A stretch of DNA of 64,000 nt from CBDCZY01 sp965224745. GTDB lineage: Bacteria; Pseudomonadota; Gammaproteobacteria; Methylococcales; Methylomonadaceae. Made by a program: the position numbers and the translations under genes. Positions 28,301 to 37,042 of the stretch are shown here, piece by piece. The DNA lies in NCBI GenBank assembly GCA_965224745.1, contig CBDCZY010000001.1, positions 620,001 to 684,000 on the forward strand. The letters are read 5' to 3'. Within the stretch, counting starts at the first letter, position 1, and the number at the start of each line of letters is the position of its first letter. The notes below the pieces were generated by a model, which was given only the letters and a program-made list of their open reading frames with translations, was not told where the DNA came from and ran no database searches.

Positions 28301-29597
28301 CGGAGAAGAAAATGCGCCAAATTCAGATGGTGACAATAATGATAACGGCGTCAATCCGGTTAGTCTCAGCGGTGGTGCGAATGGTTTGGCTTCAGGGTTG
28401 GTTTCCTTGGGAACAGGTGGTTCTGAGCCATTAAATGAAGTATTGCGTAACGGTAGCGCGTCTGATGATGACAATGATGATTTTCCGGATAGTCTTTCTA
28501 ATTACTCAGTCGATTTTGGCTATCATCTTCCCTCTGTTGCTCCTGCTGTAGCGGGTCCTCCGGTTTCTATTGGCAGTACGGTTTTTCTTGACCCGAATAA
28601 TAATGGTATACAGGATGGCACTGAAGCGGGTATCAGCGGTGTCAGCGTTCAATTGTTCTGGCCAGGTTCTGATAATGCGATGGGAGGTGGTGATGATATT
28701 CTGGTCAAATCCATGTCCACCAATGGCAGCGGAAACTACTTTTTTGATAACTTGATTCCCGGTAATTATTTTATCAAAATCCCGGCGCCGCCGGCCAGTG
28801 CGCCCGTTTCATCTACACCTACCAGCACAACGGATAACAGTAAGGATGGTGACGATAATGGCAGTCAGTCAGGTGGAGCAGGAACAGAAGTGATTTCTCC
28901 GATCATTGCACTGGCTGTAGATCAAGAGCTTGCTGGAGAGACTTTCCAGGGAGGGGGGCAGGATACGGCAGATGATGATAATGGCGATATGACTGTAGAC
29001 TTCGGTTTTCTAAATAATGCCAGTCTGGTAGCCAGCTATGTCAGTATCGGTAGTACGGTTTTTCTAGATCCCAATAATAATGGTATTCAGGATTCTGGCG
29101 ATGCTGGTATCAGCGGTGTGACTGTTAAGCTCTATCTGGCAGGCCCTGATAATAAAGTAGGTGGCGGTGATGATGTGTTGGTCGCTTCAAAGGCGACTGA
29201 TGGTAATGGAGACTATCTATTCGGTCAACTGTTATCAGGTCAGTATTATATCAAGATCTCAACGCCTCCGGCGCATGCACCTTTATCATCACAAGTAACA
29301 GCTATCCTTGATAATCAAAACGATGGTGATGATAACGGGATTCAAGCCAGCGGTGTGGGAACAGTCGTTAATTCTCCGGTGATTGCATTAGCGCCAAATA
29401 GTGAACCTTCAGGTGAAACCTATCAAGGCGGTGATCAGGATGATACAGATGATGATAATGGTGATATGACCGTTGACTTCGGGTTTACTTTTGATAATAC
29501 TCAACCAATACCGGCGATAGGAGCATTGGGGTATTCTTTCCTCATGGTGTTTATGGGGATGCTCGGAGCAGTTTATAAGCGAAAGTTCCAAGCATAA
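25218..29597 (+). CDS. giant DUF11/SdrD B-like secreted protein with IPTL-like tail
   Basis: 1459 aa. Signal peptide MDVNKNYFFSGSLLGLILQPV ... SSSASWA is nearly the same as in the upstream neighbour. Residues about 35-900 contain several DUF11-type isopeptide-fold repeats (e.g. NQTLTKQLISSSTAKTGEIV and FDYRLRLENTGNIELTNYIM). Three SdrD B-like calcium-binding repeats follow (about 937-1105, 1114-1265, 1275-1425), each with DPNNNGIQD or DLDDNGIANSN. Repeats 2 and 3 are close copies (VSIGSTVFLDPNNNGIQD in both). The end IPAIGALGYSFLMVFMGMLG plus KRK is a variant of the IPTL-CTERM tail. Predicted large surface or matrix adhesin; the XrtH link is inferred from proximity and tail. Confidence 0.85.
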   Translation: MDVNKNYFFSGSLLGLILQPVIGLVFLLLSSSASWAAGNQTLTKQLISSSTAKTGEIVEYRIGTACSTNTSNCGNLSISDNVPAEMEVVSCSTPPGFTVNSCTTGSPIQISKNAIFDGGDSFNITVKTRIKAGTPGGTIITNSAEAVITDPETPANGNLVASAPPVTTSVGTPQWEVRKKRIDPKVSLLPAVDTRVRYQLDVCSLTSVGNVGMDGVILIDSYTANATVDDSDGGVVNGGSSTIEWDLGNLDIATLYAGKSVTSVQCISKNVTLIYPGASFNVNDPVPNTATATGTPQEGSGGIGQATQDTENDVIGAPTPGASVSKYAADITPPDELRWRLNANNSNSNVPLDDFIVVDELPGTSANTPGPVFKTTRITSGKWPSLYGYLIEASVEYATVVSPGSGDWTVIQSGLDGTSLVTWTSPGNFPNNITHVRWVFSNTGTGPANQIPRSFSFTSQPNIYQDVPSEADGTVIDDNPTNCMTASFSGGTAGPACDTPNIELPKPAINVKKSRLTANNINPGSDVQYKLEIDHVWGNSTSSTVNPVLADLLPAEMEFVSWDDYQGPSGKKSPNLEIIDDYKGTGRSLLRFSWQDTAPSGSIQIDGSLGADNPEQFEHTISSSSMPSIKITVRSKAGTAAGSYTNEVVFFDNSPRFVCSNNGTDTNDLDDDTDTAETVCKKSTSVTVISAAVLGGSKWIKGDYPALANIDDPSSSPATSDLLCPNDGEGYTRFPCVAQTKPGQNFDYRLRLENTGNIELTNYIMYDMLPHLNDVGSGEPLKNSLRDTKWRPLLTGPIVPEDGYTTSVLTETGAFVEYSTAANPCRPEVSSSAVESPADHWQAGCDNSWGVLPADPATVTAFRIHVPFASVPYWEPGKQLRFRVPMMAPLDTPPSIPGDASIFNPAWNSIAHRASEKLGVGESRLNTAEPKKVGIIVPPKYRLGNLVWWDLDDNGIANSNEPGISSVTLQLWQDTDSSGTVTAADTMLESKVTDLEGHYQFSQLEAGDYYVVVPEGQTVLNGFSSSSTGEENAPNSDGDNNDNGVNPVSLSGGANGLASGLVSLGTGGSEPLNEVLRNGSASDDDNDDFPDSLSNYSVDFGYHLPSVAPAVAGPPVSIGSTVFLDPNNNGIQDGTEAGISGVSVQLFWPGSDNAMGGGDDILVKSMSTNGSGNYFFDNLIPGNYFIKIPAPPASAPVSSTPTSTTDNSKDGDDNGSQSGGAGTEVISPIIALAVDQELAGETFQGGGQDTADDDNGDMTVDFGFLNNASLVASYVSIGSTVFLDPNNNGIQDSGDAGISGVTVKLYLAGPDNKVGGGDDVLVASKATDGNGDYLFGQLLSGQYYIKISTPPAHAPLSSQVTAILDNQNDGDDNGIQASGVGTVVNSPVIALAPNSEPSGETYQGGDQDDTDDDNGDMTVDFGFTFDNTQPIPAIGALGYSFLMVFMGMLGAVYKRKFQA

Positions 29598-29604
29598 TCG
29601 ATAG

Positions 29605-29636
29605 AAAAGCTGTGAGAAAGTCTTTCACAGCTTTTC
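29605..29636 (+). terminator. Rho-independent terminator
   Basis: AAAAGCTGTGA (29605-29615) pairs exactly with TCACAGCTTTT (29625-29635), loop of 9 nt. It lies just after the stop of the giant protein gene. Confidence 0.85.
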
Positions 29637-29805
29637 CCTAAAGATAGATGGGGGAAAGTGCCAGCCTTCTTTAAAAATTGTTATACTAACGCATGCCAAA
29701 ACTCTCTATGTGTTGTTTTCAAACTTTTAAAGGGCTCTACCAACTTTTGAGCTTAACTCTAAATATGTCTTATCCTAACCATCTTTGATCTCGAAGGATT
29801 TAACC

Positions 29806-30813
29806 ATGCAAACTAAGCTTGCAGGTGTGGTTGCGCTTCATATGCTATTAACAAGTTTGGCTACTTTTGCCAGTGAAGACTGCGGCAAAGTGACTATTGC
29901 TGACATGAATTGGAGTTCTGCCACATTAATAGCACATATCGACCAATTTATTCTTACCCATGGATTCGGTTGCAATGCTGAACTGGTACCCGGAGATACT
30001 ATGCCGACGAGTACCTCGATGATAGAAAGAGGGGAGCCAGACATCGCTCCGGAGCTTTGGACAATCTCCATGAAAGAAGCGTTAGAGAAAGGTGTCAAAG
30101 AAAAACGACTGCGGTATGCAGGGAAAGCTTTTTCTGATGGTGGAGAAGAAGGTTTTTGGGTGCCGCAATATTTGGTAGATAAAAATCCTTCACTGGCCAC
30201 GATCAAAGGTGTATTGGCTAATGCCAAGCTATTCAAACATCCGGAAGATCCAGATAAGTCAGCTTTTTATGGGTGTCCAGCGGGTTGGAACTGCCAGATT
30301 ACCAGCAGTAATTTATTCAAGGCACTTGAGTTAGAAGATGCTGGTTTTGATTTGATTGATCCAGGTTCAGCAGCGGGTCTTGACGGTTCGATTGCCCGCG
30401 CTCATGAGCGCAATGAGCCATGGTTTGGTTATTATTGGTCACCGACCGCGATTGTTGCAAAATATAAAATGGTTAAGGTTGATTTTGGTTCGGGTGTAAA
30501 CGAAGAACACTATGCTAATTGTCTATCAAAAACAGAGTGTGAAGATCCAAAGGTTTCAATGTATCCTTCTTCCCCGGTTTATACCGTTACAACTCATAGT
30601 CTAGCAACGGCAGCGCCGAAAGCTTATTCTTATCTCGAAAAGCGTTCATTTACTAAGCAACAAATAAATGAACTACTGGTCTGGATGGATGAGAATCAAG
30701 CAGATGGAGAGGTGGTGATGGAACATTTTTTAACGAATTATGAAATCCGCTGGACAACATGGCTTCCCAAAGTTGCTGTTGAAAAAATAAAAAAAGTGTT
30801 GAATGAACGTTAA
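29806..30813 (+). CDS. glycine betaine/choline-type ABC transporter substrate-binding protein
   Basis: 335 aa with signal peptide MQTKLAGVVALHMLLTSLATFA. The mature part has the OpuAC fold pattern: VTIADMNWSSATLIAHIDQFI at the start, PWFGYYWSPTAIVAKYKMVKV in the C-terminal half, and several Trp residues that could form an aromatic cage for a quaternary amine. Cysteines in YGCPAGWNC and CLSKTEC suggest disulfides. The upstream TTG at 29785 gives extra polar residues, so ATG 29806 is preferred. First gene of a transporter operon in the order binding protein, permease, ATPase. The ligand (betaine, choline or proline betaine) is not determined. Confidence 0.87.
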   Translation: MQTKLAGVVALHMLLTSLATFASEDCGKVTIADMNWSSATLIAHIDQFILTHGFGCNAELVPGDTMPTSTSMIERGEPDIAPELWTISMKEALEKGVKEKRLRYAGKAFSDGGEEGFWVPQYLVDKNPSLATIKGVLANAKLFKHPEDPDKSAFYGCPAGWNCQITSSNLFKALELEDAGFDLIDPGSAAGLDGSIARAHERNEPWFGYYWSPTAIVAKYKMVKVDFGSGVNEEHYANCLSKTECEDPKVSMYPSSPVYTVTTHSLATAAPKAYSYLEKRSFTKQQINELLVWMDENQADGEVVMEHFLTNYEIRWTTWLPKVAVEKIKKVLNER

Positions 30814-30888
30814 ACGAGTTGTGGATACTTCGCTCATATAAACAAAGGTGGCTTGTCTACAAGTTAAATCAACAAACAAGGGGTTTTG

Positions 30889-31779
30889 ATGGCTGAGAAG
30901 TCCTGGCTAAACGAATTTCCACAAATGGAACGCGCCGATTTAGTTGAAATCCGCAAGGCGCTGGATCATGACTTCCGCCAATTTTCTAGAGAATATGGCG
31001 AAACGATCGAGTCATTTTTTGATCCTTTGTTACAATTTTTAGTTTGGTTCGAAGCTTTGTTGACTCATTCGCCGTGGTGGGCGGTATTGTTGTCGATTGC
31101 ATTTTTGATTATGGCTGTTAGTCGTTCATGGAAGCTATGTGTGGCAGTAGTTGTAGTACTATTTACTATCGGCTATTTCGGTATGTGGGAAGATGCTATG
31201 CGAACCTTAAGCATTATCACCGTATCAACCTTGCTTTCCATTGTAATAGGAATCCCTACAGGCATAATGATGGCTCGTTGTGATCGAGCGCAGGCCATCA
31301 TCACGCCTCTTCTTGATGTAATGCAGACTTTGCCGGCCTTTGTCTACTTGCTGCCTGTGGTAATGCTGTTAGGTATTGGTAAAATTCCTGGCATTATTGC
31401 CGTGGTGATTTATGCCATCCCGCCAGTTATTCGCCTCACCAACCTGGGTATTCGTTTAGTTGATCAAGAAGTTCTGGAAGCTGCGACCGCATTTGGTGTC
31501 AACCCTCTGCAAAAGCTCTTCGGTGTTCAACTGCCATTAGCGTTGCCGAACATTATGGCTGGCATCAACCAAACGATAATGATGGCGCTGGCAATGGTTG
31601 TTATTGCTTCGATGATTGGTGTGAAAGGACTCGGTCAACCAGTTTTGAAAGCTATCACTAATCAGTATTTCACGATGGGTTTGCTCAATGGCTTGGCCAT
31701 CGTAGCGCTGGCAATAATTTTTGACCGTACTTCTCAGTCATACGCCAAGCGCATCCGTAAGCAATTTGAAAGGCATTAA
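30889..31779 (+). CDS. glycine betaine/proline ABC transporter permease
   Basis: About 296 aa ProW-type permease. A soluble N-terminal part is followed by six or so helices. The coupling EAA loop reads EAATAFGVNPLQKLFGVQLP near residue 200. VMQTLPAFVYLLPVVMLLG and IPPVIRLTNLGIRLV are characteristic of the OpuA/ProW family. ATG 30889 follows a GGGG ribosome site; a TTG three bases upstream is less likely. Confidence 0.93.
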   Translation: MAEKSWLNEFPQMERADLVEIRKALDHDFRQFSREYGETIESFFDPLLQFLVWFEALLTHSPWWAVLLSIAFLIMAVSRSWKLCVAVVVVLFTIGYFGMWEDAMRTLSIITVSTLLSIVIGIPTGIMMARCDRAQAIITPLLDVMQTLPAFVYLLPVVMLLGIGKIPGIIAVVIYAIPPVIRLTNLGIRLVDQEVLEAATAFGVNPLQKLFGVQLPLALPNIMAGINQTIMMALAMVVIASMIGVKGLGQPVLKAITNQYFTMGLLNGLAIVALAIIFDRTSQSYAKRIRKQFERH

Positions 31780-31780
31780 G

Positions 31781-32986
31781 GTGGCGGCGCAAAATTCAGC
31801 TCAAACTTTGATTCGAGTTGAAAATCTCTTCAAACTGTTTGGGAAAAAGCCTGAAAAATTCATGTCACGGGTTCATCAAGGTGAAAGCAAAGATAAAATC
31901 TTGAGTGAGACAGGTCATACCTTGGGGCTACAAAACATTAACCTTGAGATTAACAAAGGTGAAGTTTTCGTTATTATGGGGTTATCAGGTTCAGGTAAAT
32001 CAACCCTCATTCGCCACTTTAATCGTTTGATTGAACCGACTGAAGGGCGTATTTATATCGATCATACCGATGTTACGGCACTTAAGCCCAAAGCGTTGCA
32101 ATATTTTCGACGAAACAGAGTGTCCATGGTGTTTCAGCACTTCGCACTGATGCCTCATCTTACGGTGATTGAAAATGTCAGTTATGGGCTTGCTGTTCAA
32201 GGCATCTCTACAAAAGAGCGGTTCGCTAAAGCAGATGAATGGCTCCAGGCTGTTGGGCTGACCGGTTATGATAGCCAATATCCCTGGCAACTGTCGGGTG
32301 GACAGCAGCAACGAGTGGGTCTGGCAAGAGCGCTTTGCACCGATGCTGATATTTTACTTTTAGATGAGGCGTTTTCAGCACTCGACCCATTAATTCGAAA
32401 TGCAATGCAAGATCAGCTGATTGAGCTGCAAAAACAACTTCATAAAACCATTATATTTATTACACATGATCTTAATGAAGCGCTTCGACTTGGGGATCGT
32501 GTCGCTATTTTAAAAGATGGTGCGGTAGTCCAAATCGATAAGCCTGTTGATATTTTATTGAAACCAGTGAACGATTATGTTAAGGCTTTTGTTAAAGATG
32601 TCAATCTTACCCGTGTTTTGACCGCTGCCGACGTTATGGAACCTCCTGCTACTAGCATTGTAGCCAAAACACAAGCCGAAGCATTTAAACAGATGAGGCA
32701 GCAACCCAACGAGCATAGTTTTTACCTTACAGCAGAAGGCTTCGAAGGTATTTTGCACCAGCAAAAGGGATTAAAAGCAACTAAGAGCGATAATAATCCG
32801 CAAGAAATTGAATTGCTACAAGACCCCTCTTGGTTGCCGCCCGATGCAATTCTGGAAGTAGTATTGCCGTTGCTATTAGAAGCGAATTATCCCTTGCCAG
32901 TGATTGATGCAAAAGGAGTTCTGTTGGGTGAAGTTTCACGGGTAAGTCTGGCAAAGGTTTTGGCGAGTACGAAATCAAGGAAATAG
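31781..32986 (+). CDS. glycine betaine/proline ABC transporter ATP-binding protein
   Basis: About 401 aa. Walker A GLSGSGKSTLIRH, signature LSGGQQQRVGLARAL, Walker B ILLLDEAFSALDP, H-loop FITHDLNEALRLGD. A C-terminal extension of about 120 residues sits where ProV has CBS domains used in osmotic sensing; it looks divergent. GTG 31781, two bases after the permease stop with GAAAGG upstream, is preferred over an upstream start at 31721 that would overlap the permease by nearly 60 bp. Energises the uptake system with the two upstream genes. Confidence 0.93.
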   Translation: MAAQNSAQTLIRVENLFKLFGKKPEKFMSRVHQGESKDKILSETGHTLGLQNINLEINKGEVFVIMGLSGSGKSTLIRHFNRLIEPTEGRIYIDHTDVTALKPKALQYFRRNRVSMVFQHFALMPHLTVIENVSYGLAVQGISTKERFAKADEWLQAVGLTGYDSQYPWQLSGGQQQRVGLARALCTDADILLLDEAFSALDPLIRNAMQDQLIELQKQLHKTIIFITHDLNEALRLGDRVAILKDGAVVQIDKPVDILLKPVNDYVKAFVKDVNLTRVLTAADVMEPPATSIVAKTQAEAFKQMRQQPNEHSFYLTAEGFEGILHQQKGLKATKSDNNPQEIELLQDPSWLPPDAILEVVLPLLLEANYPLPVIDAKGVLLGEVSRVSLAKVLASTKSRK

Positions 32987-33366
32987 TTTGTTTTGGTAAG
33001 TTAACCTGATTGTTAAAGTTTTGTTGGTGGGGGGTGACACAAGCCATCCATTTTGGGGTATAGCTGCGATGAAATCATACGTCTACGAAATTAGCCTCTG
33101 AAAGGATTATTCAACATATATAATATTTATTAATATCAATCTATCACATGGCTTCTTGGCTTTTAAAAAGCCATGAATACTCGTTGACTAACGGGTAAAA
33201 CTGGTTATAATAGAAGCGGCTAGAAAGTCCGTCTTATATTTATGCTCGCCATTTCGAAGTCCCGTCTTAGAGTGCCTCGTCCTGATCTTCATAAGTAGTA
33301 GCAACACTTCCAGCCAACTGGCCTTAAAAGAAGGCTTTTATTACTCTTGAATTAATAGGAATTTTT
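32987..33366. other. intergenic, probable cspA promoter and long 5' UTR
   Basis: 380 bp with no convincing reading frame. Cold shock genes usually have long leaders, and TAATAGGAATTTTT just before ATG 33367 carries the ribosome site. Nothing more specific seen. Confidence 0.4.
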
Positions 33367-33573
33367 ATGTCTACAACTACCGGCACCGTTAAATGGTTTA
33401 ACGAATCTAAGGGTTTTGGCTTTATTGAGCAAGAATCTGGTCCCGATGTATTTGCTCACTTCAGTGCCATCACTGGCTCAGGTTTCAAAACTTTGGCTGA
33501 AGGGCAGAAAGTCGAATTTACGGTTACTCAGGGTCCTAAAGGTCCCCAAGCTGAGAATATCGTACCGCTTTAA
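33367..33573 (+). CDS. cspA: cold shock protein
   Basis: 68-aa single cold shock domain. GTVKWFNESKGFGFIEQ includes RNP1 (KGFGFI), and DVFAHFSAI is RNP2. Binds single-stranded RNA/DNA as an RNA chaperone. The specific csp paralogue cannot be assigned. Confidence 0.95.
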   Translation: MSTTTGTVKWFNESKGFGFIEQESGPDVFAHFSAITGSGFKTLAEGQKVEFTVTQGPKGPQAENIVPL

Positions 33574-34309
33574 TCTTTAGACGCTCTTTGGTTTGAACTG
33601 AGTACTGTGTAAACCAACTGAGCGTATCATTAAAGAGGTCAAAATAAAAAGGGCAGGATCACATTGATCTTGCCCTTTTTATTTGCGTTAAATTTAGGCT
33701 ATGATATGGGTCTTTTGATTCAGAAGAAGCCACTGCTGAGACAGTAAGTCCCCAGTCAAAATTGCAATAGTGCAGATTTAGCTTTAGAAAAAGCCGAGTT
33801 AAGGAATAATGTAGCTTTAAATCATCGTAACTTGCTAAGTGCATTTTAAATTAACCGATGACAGAGTTAACGTTTAGGATAGCTCAGAAGGTGTCTGACT
33901 TTTTTACAGGGTCACGTTCACTAAGGAGTAAGCATGCATAATCTGATCTTGCAAGGTTCTTGGAAAGACTGTTAGGCGTATAAGTAAATTTGGGAGGATA
34001 CTTTCTAAACTCATTGGCAACTACTGACCAACGCCAAGAATCCTTTCACGATACCAACCTAAAAATTGATTTAACTTCTGCTAGTTGCTGGCTACAAAAA
34101 AGTCAACTCAACCAAGTGAGATGTTTATACAATTTTCAACTTATTATGTCTCACCTTTTTTAGCAAGAATTTTTGTGCTATTGCTCTTGTTCAACTGTTG
34201 AAGAGTATATTTATCTGTGAATTTGGTTGTGTGAAGAAGATGTCAGTTGTCTGTATAGCATTCATTCAAGGCTACCAAACCAAATTCCAATACATAAATT
34301 AGCCAATTC
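33574..34309. other. intergenic region between csp and hemH
   Basis: 736 bp. It opens with the terminator at 33646-33681. Beyond it I see no tRNA, no repeat matching elsewhere in the window and no convincing gene. The minus-strand frame 33659-33844 overlaps the terminator and is rejected. Confidence 0.4.
33646..33681 (+). terminator. strong bidirectional terminator after csp
   Basis: AAAAAGGGCAGGATCA (33646-33661) pairs with TGATCTTGCCCTTTTT (33665-33680), 15 of 16 positions, loop of 3. The A run and T run allow termination from either side. Confidence 0.92.
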
Positions 34310-35320
34310 ATGACAAATAGAGCAGTATTACTAGTTAACTTAGGTTCTCCAAGCAATCCAGAACCTCAAGCAGTTCGGCGCTATCTGAACCAGTTTCTGA
34401 TGGATCCTTACGTTATTCAATTACCCTGGTTGCTAAGACGCCTGATTGCCAGTCTGTTAGTATTACCCACGCGATCGGAGGTATCGTCCAAGGCTTATCA
34501 GAGTGTTTGGACACCTGAGGGTTCACCGCTTATTTTGTTATCAGAAAAATTGAAGAAGGCGCTGCAAGCTCGGTTGGAGATGCCAGTGGAAATGGCGATG
34601 CGTTATGGCAATCCCAGCATAGAAAGCCAATTACTTATACTTGCTCAACAAGCTGAGATTAATGAAATTCTGTTTGTCCCTTTGTATCCGCATTATGCAG
34701 AAAGCACCGTAACTACGTCCATTGCAGAAGCAGAACAAGTAATAAAAAAACATAAGTTACGCGTCAGGTTGAAAATTATTGAGCCTTTTTATGATAATGC
34801 CGATTACCTTAGTGCTTTGGTAGATAGTGCCAAAGCCTTTCTCGAACAACCTTATGATCACTTGCTGTTTAGTTACCATGGCTTGCCAGAATTGCATATT
34901 ACCAAGCTGGATCAATCAAAACAGTATTGCCTGAAGCAAGATGATTGTTGTCAAGTTCCAAATGAAGTACATAAAACCTGCTATCGCCATCAAGTTTTTA
35001 AAACGACTGAATGCTTCACGGCAAAAGCTCGGTTATCGCCCGAGCAATACTCTGTCGCTTTCCAGTCCCGTTTGGGGCGCGCAAAATGGTTGGGTCCGAG
35101 TACCGAAGATCGATTACGTGAATTGGCTCAGTCCGGTGTTAAAAATGTGTTGGTCATTTGTCCTGCTTTCGTTACGGATTGTCTGGAAACGCTTGAAGAA
35201 ATTGCCATAAGGGGCAGCGAAGTCTTTAAAGAGGCTGGTGGTGAATCGTTCACCCTTATTCCGTGCCTCAACGATAATCCAGAGTGGGTTGAGGTATTGG
35301 CGTCATGGTGTCAAAAATAG
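34310..35320 (+). CDS. hemH: ferrochelatase
   Basis: Inserts Fe(II) into protoporphyrin IX, last step of protohaem synthesis. 336 aa. AVLLVNLGSPSNPEPQAVRRYL at the start, the metal-site His in LFSYHGLPELHI near residue 190, and CPAFVTDCLETLEEI with the acidic catalytic residues. A Cys-rich insert after the active site (CLKQDDCCQ...CYRHQ...TECF) is common in gammaproteobacterial HemH. Confidence 0.95.
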   Translation: MTNRAVLLVNLGSPSNPEPQAVRRYLNQFLMDPYVIQLPWLLRRLIASLLVLPTRSEVSSKAYQSVWTPEGSPLILLSEKLKKALQARLEMPVEMAMRYGNPSIESQLLILAQQAEINEILFVPLYPHYAESTVTTSIAEAEQVIKKHKLRVRLKIIEPFYDNADYLSALVDSAKAFLEQPYDHLLFSYHGLPELHITKLDQSKQYCLKQDDCCQVPNEVHKTCYRHQVFKTTECFTAKARLSPEQYSVAFQSRLGRAKWLGPSTEDRLRELAQSGVKNVLVICPAFVTDCLETLEEIAIRGSEVFKEAGGESFTLIPCLNDNPEWVEVLASWCQK

Positions 35321-35326
35321 TTTGCA

Positions 35327-35354
35327 GCGAGGATTCAATATATTGAATCCTCGC
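35327..35354. terminator. perfect 28-bp palindrome after hemH
   Basis: GCGAGGATTCAATA (35327-35340) followed directly by its exact reverse complement (35341-35354). Located 6 bp after the hemH stop and 42 bp before the next gene; likely a terminator hairpin, although no long T run follows. Confidence 0.7.
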
Positions 35355-35396
35355 ACTTTAGAAATATCTTTTTTGGAATTCTAATCTGAACAGAAA

Positions 35397-36446
35397 ATGA
35401 TCTTTGCCTCTGATAATTGGGCGGGTGTCCATCCGAAGATTGCCAATCGACTTTCAGAAGAAGCGAGTGGTTTTGCGGCTGCATATGGGTCTAGTGACTT
35501 GGATCGGAAAGTTGAGCAATTATTTAATAATTTGTTTCAGCGTGATGTGGCTGTATTTTTTGTTGGTACAGGTACTGCGGCAAATTCACTGGCTCTGGCA
35601 GCGGTCAATCGGCCGGGCGGTGTAACTTTTTGCCATCGCGAAGCACATATGATTGAAGATGAATGTGGCGCACCGGAATTTTTTACTCACGGCGCACGTC
35701 TGGTACCAGTGGACGGCGAGAATGGCAAGATTGAACCACAATATTTAAACTCGGAAATAGCTCGTTTCCCGCCTGATTTTGTACATGCGGGTCAGCCTAT
35801 GGCAGTTTCAATAACTCAGGCAACAGAAATTGGTACTGTTTATCAAACCGATGAAATAGCCGCGCTTGCAGCTATTGCCAAAAGCAATGGTTTACCTTTG
35901 CATATGGACGGAGCTCGTTTTGCCAATGCCCTGGTAGCTCTAAATTTGACACCGGCTGAAATGACCTGGCAAGCAGGTGTCGATATTATTTCTTTTGGAG
36001 CCACTAAAAACGGTTGCTGGTGCGCAGAAGCGTTGGTTTTTACTGATCCAAAGATGGCAGTAGACCTCCCTTTTATTCGTAAACGTGCCGCTCAACTATT
36101 CTCCAAAACCCGTTTTATAGCCAGCCAGTTTGACGCTTATCTTAGCGATGATTTATGGTTGGAATTGGCTCTCCACGCAAACAACATGGCTACGCGACTG
36201 CGTGAAGGAATAGCAGCTGCCAAACATGCACATTTGGGCTGGCAAACAGAGACCAATGAAGTGTTTTGTATTTTAGATCAAACTTTGGCTGAACAAATCA
36301 AGCAACAAGGCGCAGTCTTTCATCCATGGAATCCGCCACGATCTATGCCTAATCTGCTAGGAGACGACGAAATATTAATTCGTCTGGTCACCAGTTTTGC
36401 AACAAAGCCTGATCAAGTCGATCATTTTATAGAATTCCTAGAATGA
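35397..36446 (+). CDS. low-specificity L-threonine aldolase
   Basis: PLP enzyme splitting threonine (and allo-threonine) to glycine and acetaldehyde. 349 aa, fold type I. The motif LHMDGARFANALVAL and the PLP lysine in ISFGATKNGCWCAEALVF near residue 205 are typical. Relatives also act on phenylserine, so physiological substrate is uncertain. Confidence 0.9.
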   Translation: MIFASDNWAGVHPKIANRLSEEASGFAAAYGSSDLDRKVEQLFNNLFQRDVAVFFVGTGTAANSLALAAVNRPGGVTFCHREAHMIEDECGAPEFFTHGARLVPVDGENGKIEPQYLNSEIARFPPDFVHAGQPMAVSITQATEIGTVYQTDEIAALAAIAKSNGLPLHMDGARFANALVALNLTPAEMTWQAGVDIISFGATKNGCWCAEALVFTDPKMAVDLPFIRKRAAQLFSKTRFIASQFDAYLSDDLWLELALHANNMATRLREGIAAAKHAHLGWQTETNEVFCILDQTLAEQIKQQGAVFHPWNPPRSMPNLLGDDEILIRLVTSFATKPDQVDHFIEFLE

Positions 36447-37042
36447 TACATTAGTTCTTTTTTATTTTTAGACGCCAAGTTGGGTGAAGAGTATCAACCT
36501 TACCGTGTCATTTTCTAAAAATATCAGATCAAAAAGTACCCGTTTTTTTAACCTTTTTTTGGTGTAGTGGAATAAGGTTTACTTTTCAACCAAAAGGCCG
36601 ACGGGCTGAAAAAAAAGGGAAATGATTGACAAAGTATGCCGCAAAACCAATGAGCCAAGTAGGTATGGCAGGACCCATCTAGAGCCCAAAAAGGTGTCTA
36701 CCATAGAATTTAAGGAATAAAAACAAACCTGTTAGGCTCGTGGATAAGTGGATATCAGGGATGATATCCACTTATCCACAGGCTTATCGAAAAAGGGGCT
36801 TTTGTTCCGAAATTTGCGGATGACAAAACACGATAATCGAGTTAGCCTATGGTTTGACGGGGGTGTGGCTCATGGGGTCAGCGGTCTGGTTTATTAGATC
36901 CGCTCGGCACTGAAGTGCCGCCCCTGTCATCTGCATCATCCAAAGCGTCTGCCGGGATGGTGCCAATCGGTTGATGTGGCTCTGAGTGTAGACGAGACGC
37001 TGGATGATAATTTTCATCTTTTATAGCAGAGGCGTAAGCACT
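36447..37042. other. intergenic region and IS110 left-end noncoding DNA
   Basis: About 600 bp without a gene. It contains the 40-bp palindrome at 36740-36779 and a GC-richer segment (about 36840-37042) that likely belongs to the IS110 element. Members of this family encode a bridge RNA in the noncoding end upstream of the transposase, so a structured RNA here is expected but I could not fold it. The exact IS boundary is not visible because the family lacks terminal inverted repeats. Confidence 0.4.
36740..36779. repeat. perfect 18-bp inverted repeat
   Basis: GTGGATAAGTGGATATCA (36740-36757) and its exact reverse complement (36762-36779) with a 4-nt loop. The right arm plus one base gives TTATCCACA (36772-36780), the consensus DnaA box. 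Confidence 0.85.

Noticed and set aside
34900..35030. Cysteine-rich insert in ferrochelatase as an unusual iron-sulfur site
   Set aside because: Similar inserts are common in gammaproteobacterial HemH, so it is not special to this genome.
36740..36780. Replication origin based on two DnaA-like boxes
   Set aside because: The boxes are simply the arms of one hairpin, with no further boxes, AT-rich unwinding region or origin genes nearby.
36893..36904. AGATCCGCTCGG shared by sequences upstream of the IS110 and IS1634 transposases (second at about 46472)
   Set aside because: Only 12 bp with diverging flanks; not enough to claim a common element.
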